A DNA stretch of 64,000 nt. It comes from Blastococcus sp. TF02A-26 (GTDB lineage Bacteria; Actinomycetota; Actinomycetes; Mycobacteriales; Geodermatophilaceae). The stretch is from the NCBI RefSeq assembly GCF_003319125.1, contig NZ_QOHG01000012.1, positions 1-64,000 on the forward strand. The letters run 5' to 3'. How positions within the stretch are numbered: the stretch's first letter is position 1; each line of letters opens with the position of its first letter. Of this stretch, positions 51,578 through 60,189 are shown one piece after another. Made by a program: the position numbers and the translations under genes. The notes under the pieces are model-generated. The model saw nothing but the letters and a program-made list of their open reading frames with translations, searched no databases and was not told the DNA's origin.

Positions 51578-52018
51578 ATGGCCAAGCTGCGCCACGTTGC
51601 GATTCGGTGTGACGACCTCGACTGGGGCGCCACGTTCTACTCGGAGCTGTTCGAGATGGACTTCGTGGCCAAGGTCGGCCCGCCCGGGGACGACAGCCAG
51701 GGTGCGGTGTACCTCAGCGACGGCGTCGTCAACGTCGCGCTGATCAAGGTGCACGCCGACTACCCGAACGCCTTCCCCGAGGGCATCAACCACATCGGCT
51801 TCGTCGTCGACGACGTCGACGCGGCCGTCGAGCGGGCCGAGCGCCTCGGCGCGGTCAGCATGGTCGGCAACATGACCCGCGAGGAGGCCGCCGTCGCCGG
51901 CGCCACCTGGGAGGTCAAGATGAAGACCCCGGACGGCAAGGTCGCCTTCGACATCTCCGACCACTTCTGGCCGGGCACCGGCCACGCCGAGCCGGCTCTC
52001 GACAAGGCCTCGGCCTAG
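51578..52018 (+). CDS. VOC-family (glyoxalase-like) protein
   Basis: A 146-residue single-domain metal-binding protein: LRHVAIRCDDLDWGATFYSELFEM at the first strand-helix unit, then INHIGFVVDDVDAAVERAE at the second. His and Glu ligands at family positions (HVAIR, HIGFV, near-C-terminal FDISD). ATG 51578 follows AGGGGAG. It has a strong promoter with a TetR operator over the start and a strong terminator after it, so it is a tightly regulated single gene. It may isomerise or detoxify a pathway intermediate (inference). Confidence 0.9.
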   Translation: MAKLRHVAIRCDDLDWGATFYSELFEMDFVAKVGPPGDDSQGAVYLSDGVVNVALIKVHADYPNAFPEGINHIGFVVDDVDAAVERAERLGAVSMVGNMTREEAAVAGATWEVKMKTPDGKVAFDISDHFWPGTGHAEPALDKASA

Positions 52019-52036
52019 TTCTCCAGCACCTCACGT

Positions 52037-52068
52037 CCACGGCCCCGTGCGATCGCACGGGGCCGTGG
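52037..52068 (+). terminator. Hairpin terminator after the VOC gene
   Basis: A perfectly palindromic 32-base stretch: 14-bp arms (52037-52050 with 52055-52068) around GATC. Confidence 0.8.
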
Positions 52069-52145
52069 TGCGTCTCGGGGTCTTGCCGAGGCGGGCGCGT
52101 GACCCCAGGATGAGTCAATCATTTACTAGATGGACTGGAGAGTCA

Positions 52146-53012
52146 GTGAAGCCTGCTCCGTTCACCTACGAGGCGCCGACGACGCTGGGCGAGGCCGTCG
52201 ACGTCCTCGGCCGCTACGGCGACGAGGCCAAGGTCCTCGCCGGCGGCCAGAGCCTCGTGCCGGTCCTCGCCCTCCGGCTGGCCCGCTTCGAGGCGCTCGT
52301 GGACCTCAACCGCGTCGACGAGCTCGCCTACGTCCGGGAGGACGACGGCGCGGTGGTCATCGGCGCGATGACCCGGCAGGCCACCGTCGAGGCCGATCCG
52401 CTGGTCGCCCGGTCGGTCCCGGTGCTCGCCGAGGCCACCCGCCTGATCGGCCACTTCCAGATCCGCAACCGGGGCACGCTCGGCGGCTCGATCGCCCACG
52501 GCGACCCGGCCGCGGAGTACCCCGCGGTGGTCACCGCACTCGACGCGACCGTGACCGTCGCCGGGCCGGACGGGCAGCGGCAGATCGCGGCTCCCGACCT
52601 CTACGACGGGCCGATGACCTCCACACTGTCCGACGACGAGATCCTCGCCGCCGTCTCCTTCCCCGTGTGGGACCCCGGCAGCGGCTTCGCCGTCCGGGAG
52701 ATGGCCCGCCGCGAGGGCGACTTCGCCACCGCCGGCACCGTGGTCGGCGTCACCGTCACCGACGGGCGGATCAGCCGGGCGGCGATCTCGCTGTTCGGCA
52801 TGGGCCCGGTGCCGCTGCGTGCCCGCGCCGCCGAGTCCGAGCTGGTCGGGGCGGACGCGTCCGGCCTCGACCTGGCCGAGGTCGGCGCCGCGGCGGTCGC
52901 CGACGTCGACCCGCCGTCCGACGTCCACGCGTCGGGCCGCTACCGCACCCGCGTGGCCTCCCGGCTGGTGGCCCGCGCTCTGGAGTCCGCACTGCAGGAG
53001 GCATCCCGGTGA
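52146..53012 (+). CDS. Molybdenum hydroxylase FAD subunit, system 2
   Basis: A 288-residue CoxM-like subunit with AGGQSLVPVLALR and IRNRGTLGGSIAHGDPAAE FAD signatures. GTG 52146 (VKPAPFTYEAP) has GGAGAG upstream; ATG 52110 would add 12 residues. An AT-rich box (AATCATTTACTAGA, 52116-52129) is the probable promoter. It overlaps the 2Fe-2S subunit by four bases. Gene order M-S-L is the same as system 1, though on the other strand. Confidence 0.93.
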   Translation: MKPAPFTYEAPTTLGEAVDVLGRYGDEAKVLAGGQSLVPVLALRLARFEALVDLNRVDELAYVREDDGAVVIGAMTRQATVEADPLVARSVPVLAEATRLIGHFQIRNRGTLGGSIAHGDPAAEYPAVVTALDATVTVAGPDGQRQIAAPDLYDGPMTSTLSDDEILAAVSFPVWDPGSGFAVREMARREGDFATAGTVVGVTVTDGRISRAAISLFGMGPVPLRARAAESELVGADASGLDLAEVGAAAVADVDPPSDVHASGRYRTRVASRLVARALESALQEASR

Positions 53013-53599
53013 GCGATCCGCACCCGATCACGATGACGGTCAACGGCCAGCAGCGGTCGGCGATCGTCGAGCCGCGCAAGACCCTCGCCGACGTCCTCCG
53101 CGAGGACATGCGGCTCACCGGCACGCACCTGGCCTGCGAGCACGGCGTCTGCGGCGCGTGCACGGTCCTGCTCGACGGCGAGGCGGTGCGCTCGTGCCTG
53201 GTCTTCGGGGTCCAGGCCGACGGCGCCGAGGTCACCACCGTCGAGGGCATCGCCCCGGCGCCCGGTGAGCTCAGCGACGTGCAGGCCGCCTTCCGCGACT
53301 GCCACGGCCTCCAGTGCGGCTTCTGCACCCCCGGCTTCGTCGTCTCCATCACCGCGTTCCTGGAGAAGAACCCCGCGCCGACCGACGAGGAGATCCGCTC
53401 GGGGCTGTCGGGCAACCTCTGCCGTTGCACCGGCTACACCGGCATCGTCAACGCCGTCCGCCAGGTGGTCCGCGAGCGGGCCGGAGGACCGCCGAACGGC
53501 GGGGCCCCGGCCGGGGACCAACCGTCCGAGGGTCCGCCGACCCAGGGCGTGCCGACGATCGCCGGCCACGCCGTGACGACGCTCCCGAGCGCCCCGTGA
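53009..53599 (+). CDS. Molybdenum hydroxylase 2Fe-2S subunit, system 2
   Basis: A 196-residue iron-sulfur subunit: CEHGVCGACTVLLDGE, CGFCTPGF and NLCRCTGYT ligate both clusters. After the normal end near residue 155 there is a 40-residue Gly/Pro-rich extension (from about GGPPNGGAPAGDQ) absent from system 1. GTG 53009 and the stop at 53599 both sit in GTGA overlaps with the neighbours. Confidence 0.93.
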   Translation: MSDPHPITMTVNGQQRSAIVEPRKTLADVLREDMRLTGTHLACEHGVCGACTVLLDGEAVRSCLVFGVQADGAEVTTVEGIAPAPGELSDVQAAFRDCHGLQCGFCTPGFVVSITAFLEKNPAPTDEEIRSGLSGNLCRCTGYTGIVNAVRQVVRERAGGPPNGGAPAGDQPSEGPPTQGVPTIAGHAVTTLPSAP

Positions 53600-55971
53600 C
53601 CGCCGTCCAGGACGGCGCCGCGCCGCAGACGCACTCCGGCGTGGGCCGGTTCCTCGGCCAGTCGGTCAAGCGCCGGGAGGACGCCCGGCTCGTGACCGGG
53701 CACGGCCGCTACATCGAGGACGTGCTCTGGCCCGACGCCTGGCACGTGGCGTTCCTCCGCAGCCCGGTGGCCCGCGGCCGGATCACCACGCTGGACGTCT
53801 CCGCGGCCGCGGCCCTGCCCGGTGTCCGCGCCGTCCTCACCGGCGCCGACCTCAACCCGCTGGCGAAGTCGTTCTGGCAGACCGCGATGGGCAAGGACTC
53901 GCCCCAGCCGCCGCGCCGCCTGCTCGCCACCGACGACGTCCGCTACGCCGGCGAGCCCATCGCCATGGTGCTGGCCGAGAACAGGTACGTCGCCGAGGAC
54001 GCGCTCGAGCTGATCGACCTCGACGTCGACGCGCAGCCCGCGGTGGTCTCCGACCACCGCGGCCGGTGGGGCGCGGCGAGGGACGAGGAGCTCGTGCACC
54101 CCGAGTACGGCTCGAACGTCGCCTCGACGCTGCCGTATCCGGGCATGCCGACGGAGAACCCGGCCCTGGAGGAGGTGCTGTCCTCGGCGCCGCACGTGTT
54201 CGAGGAGCGCTTCCACCAGCACCGCTACATCTGCGTGCCGATGGAGACCCGTGGCCTGCAGGCGCGGTGGAGCCCGGACCGCGACCTGCTGGAGATCGTC
54301 TCCTCGACGCAGAACGTGCACGAGGTCCGGTCGATGGCCGCCCGCCTGCTGGGGCTGTCGGAGGTGCAGGTGCAGGCCCGCGCCGAGGACGTCGGCGGCG
54401 CCTTCGGGCTCAAGTGCTTCGTCGACAAGGAGGAGCTCGCCGTCGCCGCGGCGGCCTACTCCCAGCAGTGCGCGGTCGCCTGGATCGAGGACCGCAACGA
54501 GAACCTCGTCGCCGGCGGGCACTCCCGGACCGAGGACCTCACGGTCACCATGGCCACCGACGCCGACGGGACGATCCTCGGCATCAAGGGCCACCACGTG
54601 GAGGACGTCGGCGCCTACCCGACCTACGGCGTCGGCGGGAACGCGGGCCTGGCGATGATGATGCTGCCGGGGCCCTACGACGTCGGGCAGTACTTCTACT
54701 CGGCCGAGGCCACCTTCTCGAACACCTGCGGCATGACGCCCTACCGGGGGCCGTTCCTCATGGAGACCGTCGCCCGCGAGCAGCTGATCGACATCGCGGC
54801 CGCAGAGCTCGGGATCGACCCGCTGGAGTTCCGGCGGCGGAACATGATCACGACCGAGCAGCTCCCGTTCACCACGCCCATGGGGCTGGTGCTGGAGACG
54901 ATCACGCCGATCCAGACCCTCGACCAGGCGGCCGAGATCATCGGCTACGAGGACTTCCGCCGGGAGCAGGCCGCGGCCCGCGAGCAGGGCCGGATCCTCG
55001 GCATCGGGTTCGCCTCCTACATCGAGGGCTCCCCGGCCTTCGGGGCCGCCGGCGCCGAGCAGGTCACCGTGCGCATGGACATGCAGGGCAAGGCCCTGGT
55101 GTTCATGGGCAGCGGCAGCCACGGGCAGAGCGTCGAGACGACGATGGCGCAGGTCGTCGCCGAGGAGCTCGGGATCGACATCGACGACGTGCGGATCATC
55201 CAGGGGGACACGACGTCGGCGCCCTACGGCACCGGCACCGCGGGCAGCCGGACGGCGACCACGTTCGGCGGCGCCGCCCGGATCGCCGGGCAGAAGCTCA
55301 GGGAGAAGATCCTGGCCGTCGCCGCGGTGGCGCTCGAGGCGTCGCCCGACGACCTGGAGGTCGCCGACGGCGTGGTGTCGGTCAAGGGCACCCCGGGCGC
55401 GGCCGTCACCGTCGAGCAGGTCGCGGCCATGGCCTACGCCGGGCACACGATGCTGCCGCCGGAGATGGAGCCGGGCCTGGAGGCCAAGCACCGGATCCGC
55501 AACCCCCCGCTGATGTTCTCCAACGCCTGCCACGCCGCGATCGTCGAGATCGACCGGGACACCGGCGCGGTCGAGATCAAGCGGTACGTGGTCAGCGAGG
55601 ACTGCGGGAACATGATCAACCCGATGGTCGTCGAGGGGCAGATCACCGGCGGCGTCGTCCAGGGGATCGGTGGGGTGTTCTACGAGCACTTCGTCTACGA
55701 CGGCGACGGCAACCCGCTGACCACGACGTTCCTGGACTACCTGCTGCCCACCGCGGCCGACGTCCCGGACATCGAGATCGGGCACGTCGTCACGCCGTCC
55801 AACACGCCCGGTGGCTTCAAGCCGATGGGCGAGGGTGGGGCGATCTGCTCGCCGCCGGCGCTGATCAACGCCGTCCGGGACGCGCTCGCGCCCTTCGGCA
55901 GGCTGCCGAACGTGCAGCCGCTCACCCCCGAGGTCGTGCTCGACGTGATCGACGGGACCGCCGCTGTCTGA
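53596..55971 (+). CDS. Molybdenum hydroxylase large subunit, system 2
   Basis: A 791-residue catalytic subunit. It begins with a short leader, then RFLGQSVKRREDARLVTGHGRY; EDVGGAFGLKCF and KPMGEGGAI (catalytic Glu) follow. The loop equivalent to the CO-dehydrogenase signature reads PYRGPF, again excluding CO dehydrogenase. It is diverged from system 1 throughout, so the two are old paralogues or separate acquisitions with different substrates (inference). A palindromic repeat lies just after the stop. Confidence 0.92.
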   Translation: MTAVQDGAAPQTHSGVGRFLGQSVKRREDARLVTGHGRYIEDVLWPDAWHVAFLRSPVARGRITTLDVSAAAALPGVRAVLTGADLNPLAKSFWQTAMGKDSPQPPRRLLATDDVRYAGEPIAMVLAENRYVAEDALELIDLDVDAQPAVVSDHRGRWGAARDEELVHPEYGSNVASTLPYPGMPTENPALEEVLSSAPHVFEERFHQHRYICVPMETRGLQARWSPDRDLLEIVSSTQNVHEVRSMAARLLGLSEVQVQARAEDVGGAFGLKCFVDKEELAVAAAAYSQQCAVAWIEDRNENLVAGGHSRTEDLTVTMATDADGTILGIKGHHVEDVGAYPTYGVGGNAGLAMMMLPGPYDVGQYFYSAEATFSNTCGMTPYRGPFLMETVAREQLIDIAAAELGIDPLEFRRRNMITTEQLPFTTPMGLVLETITPIQTLDQAAEIIGYEDFRREQAAAREQGRILGIGFASYIEGSPAFGAAGAEQVTVRMDMQGKALVFMGSGSHGQSVETTMAQVVAEELGIDIDDVRIIQGDTTSAPYGTGTAGSRTATTFGGAARIAGQKLREKILAVAAVALEASPDDLEVADGVVSVKGTPGAAVTVEQVAAMAYAGHTMLPPEMEPGLEAKHRIRNPPLMFSNACHAAIVEIDRDTGAVEIKRYVVSEDCGNMINPMVVEGQITGGVVQGIGGVFYEHFVYDGDGNPLTTTFLDYLLPTAADVPDIEIGHVVTPSNTPGGFKPMGEGGAICSPPALINAVRDALAPFGRLPNVQPLTPEVVLDVIDGTAAV

Positions 55972-55980
55972 GCGCGGGCG

Positions 55981-56056
55981 CCCGCACTCTGCCGGGCCTT
56001 TCCGGACGTTGCCGGGGCGATCCTCCCGGCAACGTCCGGAACCCGCCGGCGGAGTG
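55981..56056 (+). repeat. Palindromic intergenic repeat, copy B
   Basis: Starts CCCGCACTCTGCCGG and contains a perfect inverted repeat: TCCGGACGTTGCCGG (56001-56015), ten-base loop, CCGGCAACGTCCGGA (56026-56040). Copy A is at 13494-13556 in the opposite orientation. It lies ten bases after a stop codon and could also end transcription. Confidence 0.8.
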
Positions 56057-56082
56057 GTCGACCGCCGGCGTGCGGAGCTGAC

Positions 56083-56814
56083 GTGGGTCGGGTGACGGGG
56101 CTCGTCGCGGTCGTGACGGGCGGCGCCGGGGGCATCGGCGCCGCCACGTCACGGCGGCTGCACGCCGAGGGGGCCGCCGTCGTCGTGGCCGACGTCCGGG
56201 CGGATCGGGGGCGGGCGGTCGCCGACCCGCTGGGTGACGGCGCGGCGTTCGTGCCGCTCGACGTGACCGACGCCGACGCGTGGACGGCGTGCGTGGCCGA
56301 GGCCGAGGAGCGGTTCGGCCCGGTGTCGGTGCTGGTCAACAACGCCGGGGTCGTGCACGGCGGTCCGCTGGCCGAGCTCTCGGAGGCCGACTACCGGCGG
56401 GTGGTCGACGTCGACCAGGTCGGGGTGTTCCTCGGCATGCGCGCCGTCGTCCCCTCGATGCGGCGGGCCGGGGGCGGGTCGATCGTCAACGTGTCCTCGA
56501 TCGGCGGCATGGTGTCGTTCCCCAACGTGCTCGGCTACGTCGCCGCGAAGTGGGCGGTGCGCGGGATGACCAAGGCGGCGGCCCAGGAGCTCGCGGCCGA
56601 CGGGATCCGGGTCAACTCGGTGCACCCCGGGCTGGTCGAGACCGACATGACGCCGCCGGACACCCCGGCCGCCGCGCAGGTGCGCACCCAGCCGATCGCG
56701 CGGCTGGGCCGGCCCGAGGAGATCGCCGACCTCGTGCTGTTCCTCGCCTCGGACGAGTCGTCCTACTGCACCGGCTCGGAGTTCGTCGCCGACGGCGGCT
56801 TCACCACCCGCTGA
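56083..56814 (+). CDS. SDR-family oxidoreductase (hydroxysteroid-dehydrogenase-like)
   Basis: A 243-residue classical SDR: TGGAGGIGAATSRRL, VADVRAD (NAD-type Asp), VNNAGVVHGG, VNVSSIGGMVSF and YVAAKWAVRGMTKAAAQEL (Tyr-x3-Lys and the following helix, typical of 3alpha/20beta-hydroxysteroid dehydrogenases). GTG 56083, or GTG 56092 in frame. The preference for a steroid or terpenoid alcohol is an analogy only. Confidence 0.9.
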   Translation: MGRVTGLVAVVTGGAGGIGAATSRRLHAEGAAVVVADVRADRGRAVADPLGDGAAFVPLDVTDADAWTACVAEAEERFGPVSVLVNNAGVVHGGPLAELSEADYRRVVDVDQVGVFLGMRAVVPSMRRAGGGSIVNVSSIGGMVSFPNVLGYVAAKWAVRGMTKAAAQELAADGIRVNSVHPGLVETDMTPPDTPAAAQVRTQPIARLGRPEEIADLVLFLASDESSYCTGSEFVADGGFTTR

Positions 56815-56825
56815 CCGCCGGCGGA

Positions 56826-56870
56826 AGCGGAGTCGCTCGGGAACGGTTCCCGCACTCGAGCGACTCCGCT
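56826..56870. terminator. Bidirectional hairpin terminator
   Basis: A 14-bp perfect outer stem (56826-56839 with 56857-56870) whose 17-base loop itself contains a GGAAC/GTTCC pair, between convergent genes ending at 56814 and 56881. Confidence 0.75.
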
Positions 56871-56880
56871 CGGGCAGCGG

Positions 56881-58011
56881 TCAGCCGCGGGGGAGGCCGA
56901 GCAGGCGCTGGGCGACGATCTGCCGCTGGATCTGCTGGGTGCCGCCGTAGATCGACTGCGCCCGCGCCCACAGGTACTCGTTGAACGGCCGCTGCTCGCC
57001 GACCACCTGCGCCGCCCCGTTCAGGTCGCCCACCACGGCATAGAGCTCCTGCTCGACGCGGGTGGTCAGCAGCTTGTCGATCGACCCGCTGGAGCCGGGG
57101 TCGGCCGACGACCGGTCGACCAGCGACCGGGCCACGTGCCAGGACAGCACCTGGGCGTCGACGGCGACCGCGGCCAACCGGCGGCGCAGCACGTCGTCGG
57201 CCGGGAGACGTCCGCTGCGCACGCCCTCCTGGGCGGCGGCCAGGACGTTGCCCAGCCGGCCGGTCCAGCCCATGTCGGCCGGGCCGCGCTCGTAGGTGAG
57301 CATGTGCTGGGCGATCCGCCAGCCCTGCCCGCGCTCGCCGACCAGGTTCGCAGCCGGCACCGGGACGTCGTCGAAGAACACCTCGGCGAACTCGCGGCTG
57401 CCATTGGCCAGGGTGATCTCCCGGCGGGTGATGCCCGGGGTGTCCATGTCGACGACGAGCATCGACAGCCCGCGGTGACGGGCCTGGTCGGGCTCGGTGC
57501 GGCACAGCAGCAGGCAGCGGTCGGCCCACATGGCCCAGCTGGTCCAGATCTTCTGGCCGTTGACGACGAAGCCGTCGTCGGTCGCGGTCGCGGTGGTGGA
57601 GAGCGCGGCGAGGTCGGAGCCGGCGCCGGGCTCGCTGAAGCCCTGGCACCAGCTCTCCGTGCACCCGAGCAGCCCCGGCAGCACCCGCGCCTTGAGGTCG
57701 GCGGAGGCGAAGTCGGCGACGGCGTGCGCAATGTGGCCGATCGGCGGCGGAGGAGGGGCGCCCGCGGCGGCGAGCTCCTCGTTGACGACCGCCTCGTACA
57801 GGTCCGACAGCCCGCGCCCGCCGTACTCGGGGTCCAGCGACACGGTGACGTACCCGGCCGCGGCCAGTGCCCGGTGCCAGCGGTGGGTGGCCGCGACCCC
57901 CTCGGCGCTGTCGTAGCCGACGCCGTCGGCGTAGGTGGCCAGGTGCTCGCCCAGCCAGGCCCGCAGGCCGGCGCGGAACTCCGCGACGTCGGGGGAGTCG
58001 GAGAAGTCCAC
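56881..58011 (-). CDS. Acyl-CoA dehydrogenase subunit A
   Basis: A 376-residue acyl-CoA dehydrogenase: CQGFSEPGAGSDLAAL (FAD/substrate loop), WTSWAMWADRCLLLCRT, and IYGGTQQIQRQIVAQRLLG at the C-terminus. At the MCAD catalytic position (YEGT) there is Gly, so the base, if present, is elsewhere or in the partner. GTG 58011 is three bases after the partner gene. Paired ACAD genes of this sort form alpha2beta2 enzymes acting on steroid side chains in actinobacteria (family knowledge). Confidence 0.92.
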   Translation of the reverse strand: MDFSDSPDVAEFRAGLRAWLGEHLATYADGVGYDSAEGVAATHRWHRALAAAGYVTVSLDPEYGGRGLSDLYEAVVNEELAAAGAPPPPPIGHIAHAVADFASADLKARVLPGLLGCTESWCQGFSEPGAGSDLAALSTTATATDDGFVVNGQKIWTSWAMWADRCLLLCRTEPDQARHRGLSMLVVDMDTPGITRREITLANGSREFAEVFFDDVPVPAANLVGERGQGWRIAQHMLTYERGPADMGWTGRLGNVLAAAQEGVRSGRLPADDVLRRRLAAVAVDAQVLSWHVARSLVDRSSADPGSSGSIDKLLTTRVEQELYAVVGDLNGAAQVVGEQRPFNEYLWARAQSIYGGTQQIQRQIVAQRLLGLPRG

Positions 58012-58013
58012 GG

Positions 58014-59042
58014 TCAGGCTCCCGGAGCGAGGTCGAGGTCGGCCAGCACGGCCTGGTGGGCGTGCTCGTCGCCGAACGAGGTGCGGTCGGTCTGCGCCCG
58101 CCGCAGCCACACGTGCGCCGGCGACTCCCAGGTCATCCCGATGCCGCCGAACAGCTGGACGGCGTCCTGGCACACGGCGACGCCGGACCGGGAGGCGAAG
58201 GCCTTGGCGGTCCGGGCCGCGCGCAGCGCCTCGGCGGGCGGCAGCGCGTCGACGGCCCAGGCGGAGAAGTACAGCGCGCTGCGGGTGGCCTCGACCGAGA
58301 CCAGGTCCTCGGCGGCGATCTGCTGCACCGCCTGGAAGGAGCCGATCGGCCTGCCGAACTGGGTGCGCGTCGTCGCGTGCTCGACCGCGGCGTCCAGCGC
58401 CGCGGACATCGTGCCGAGCAGATCGGCGACGAGCAGCGTGAGCACGAAGGCGTGCAGCCGGTCGCGATCGTCGCCGGCCGGGGGACGCAGCGCCGTGTCC
58501 CGGTCCGTCACCCGGGCGCCGGGACGGCGGACCGAACGGGTCACGTCCGCGGTGGGCAGCGGCTCGCCGAGCGCGTGCGCCGAGCCGTCGGGGGCGTAGG
58601 CGAGGGTGGCCCCGGCCGAGTCCCAGGCGAGCGCCCCCTCGGCGGACGGCGCGAAGCCCAGCAGCCCGGCGTCCAGCAGCGGCGCCACCCGCAGCTCGCC
58701 GGCCGCGATCGCCTCGAGCGTCTCCGCCGGCGCGCCGAGGGCCTGCAGCTGCTCGGCCGCCACGAGCGTCCCGATGACCGGCGCGGCGACGGAGTGCCGG
58801 CCGAGCTGCTCGACGAGGACGGCGACGTCGACCGCGGCGGCGCCCAGCCCGCCGTTCTCCTCGCGCAGCCGGAGCGCGGGCCAGCCGGCCTCGACGATCC
58901 GGGCCCAGTCGGCATCCGACGGCGCGGCGGAGGCGACGTCGGACGGGCCGCGGCCGCGGTCCCAGCCCGACGCCAGGTCGGCCGCGAGCGCTCCGGAGGC
59001 CTTCCCTAACGCCCGCTGCTCCGGGTCTAGGCCGATCTGCAT
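58014..59042 (-). CDS. Acyl-CoA dehydrogenase subunit B
   Basis: A 342-residue acyl-CoA dehydrogenase-like subunit, shorter and more divergent: the middle FAD loop is reduced, while RTQFGRPIGSFQAVQQIAAED and LFGGIGMTWESPAHVWLRRA are conserved. ATG 59042. Such partners usually lack part of the active site and complete the other subunit's FAD pocket. AT-rich promoter bases (TATCCTATATAAG, 59069-59082) lie between it and the divergent gene at 59141. Confidence 0.9.
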   Translation of the reverse strand: MQIGLDPEQRALGKASGALAADLASGWDRGRGPSDVASAAPSDADWARIVEAGWPALRLREENGGLGAAAVDVAVLVEQLGRHSVAAPVIGTLVAAEQLQALGAPAETLEAIAAGELRVAPLLDAGLLGFAPSAEGALAWDSAGATLAYAPDGSAHALGEPLPTADVTRSVRRPGARVTDRDTALRPPAGDDRDRLHAFVLTLLVADLLGTMSAALDAAVEHATTRTQFGRPIGSFQAVQQIAAEDLVSVEATRSALYFSAWAVDALPPAEALRAARTAKAFASRSGVAVCQDAVQLFGGIGMTWESPAHVWLRRAQTDRTSFGDEHAHQAVLADLDLAPGA

Positions 59043-59140
59043 CCACTTCCTCCAGGCTCTCGGTCCCCCTATCCTATATAAGATTGGCCCCGTGTTGGGA
59101 CGCCGTGGTCCCGGGGCCCGGACAGGACGGACACCCAGTG

Positions 59141-60181
59141 ATGCTCCGGATCGTGCAGTGGACCACCGGCCTCGTCGGCCGCAACGCCGTCAAGGCCGTG
59201 CTCGCCCATCCCGACATGGAGCTGGTCGGCGGCTACGCCTGGAGCTCCGGCAAGGCCGGGCAGGACCTCGGCGTGCTCGCCGGCATCGACCCGATCGGCG
59301 TGGCTGCGACCGACGACGTCGACGCGCTCATCGCCCTGCGGCCCGCCTGCGTGCTCTACATGCCGCTGCAGTGGGAGACCGACCACATGGTGCGGTTGCT
59401 GGAGGCCGGCATCAACGTCGTCTCCACGGCCAACTTCATCACCGGCCGGTCCTACGGTGACGAGGAGATGGCCCGCCTGGACGCCGCGGCGCGGTCCGGT
59501 GGGGTGTCGCTGTACGGCACCGGCGCCAACCCCGGGATGGCCAACACCCTCGGGCTGGCCGCCGCCGCGTTCTGCCGCCGGGTCGACCGGATCTCGGTGC
59601 TGGAGTCGGTCGACGCCACGAACTACGCGTCGAAGGACACCTGGGTCTCGCTCGGCTTCGGCGGGCCGCCGGACGCCCCCGGCCTGGTCGACAAGGTGAA
59701 GCAGCGGATGTTGGTCTTCGTCGACGCCGTGGAGATGATGGCCGGCGCCCTGGGCGTCGAGCTCGAGGACATCCGGTTCGACGTCGAGTTCGCCACCGCC
59801 ACCACCGACGTCGACCTCGGCTGGATGCAGTTCCCGCAGGGCACCGTCTGCGGGCTCAAGGGCCGCTGGTCGGGCATCGCCGCAGGGCGACCGGTGATCG
59901 AGCTCGGGCTGCTGTGGCGGCTGGGCTACTCGATGGAGCCGGACTGGCCGGTCGAGCGGGGCTACGTGATCGACGTGGACGGCGTCCCGGACGTGCACCT
60001 GCGGGTGTCGGCGGAGAGCGCCGACCTCGCCGACTACGGGGCGAGCACCGCCGACCCGGCCGTGAACGCCGTCCCCGCGGTGGTGGCGGCACCGCCCGGG
60101 CTGGTCACCGCCGACCGGCTGCCGCTGGTCACCGCCCGCGGGCTCGTGGCTCAGAGCCGGGTGAGCACCCGGTCGGCGTAG
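59141..60181 (+). CDS. Dihydrodipicolinate-reductase-like NAD(P)-binding protein
   Basis: A 346-residue protein. The Rossmann start is RIVQWTTGLVGRNAVKAV, followed by ELVGGYAWSSGKAGQDLG and a GTGANPGMANTLGLAAAAFCRRV block, the pattern of the 2,4-diaminopentanoate-dehydrogenase/DapB-like group found in actinobacterial catabolic clusters. ATG 59141 or GTG 59138. Substrate unknown. It is divergent from the acyl-CoA dehydrogenase pair and probably shares its control region. Confidence 0.88.
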   Translation: MLRIVQWTTGLVGRNAVKAVLAHPDMELVGGYAWSSGKAGQDLGVLAGIDPIGVAATDDVDALIALRPACVLYMPLQWETDHMVRLLEAGINVVSTANFITGRSYGDEEMARLDAAARSGGVSLYGTGANPGMANTLGLAAAAFCRRVDRISVLESVDATNYASKDTWVSLGFGGPPDAPGLVDKVKQRMLVFVDAVEMMAGALGVELEDIRFDVEFATATTDVDLGWMQFPQGTVCGLKGRWSGIAAGRPVIELGLLWRLGYSMEPDWPVERGYVIDVDGVPDVHLRVSAESADLADYGASTADPAVNAVPAVVAAPPGLVTADRLPLVTARGLVAQSRVSTRSA

Positions 60182-60189
60182 CGGGCGAT

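Noticed and set aside
53434-55785. Very long antisense frame (over 780 codons) opposite the Mo-hydroxylase large subunit, and similar long antisense frames elsewhere
   Set aside because: They mirror real genes with strong motifs, have no ribosome-binding sites and are His/Val/Arg/Gly-rich, as expected of high-GC shadow frames.
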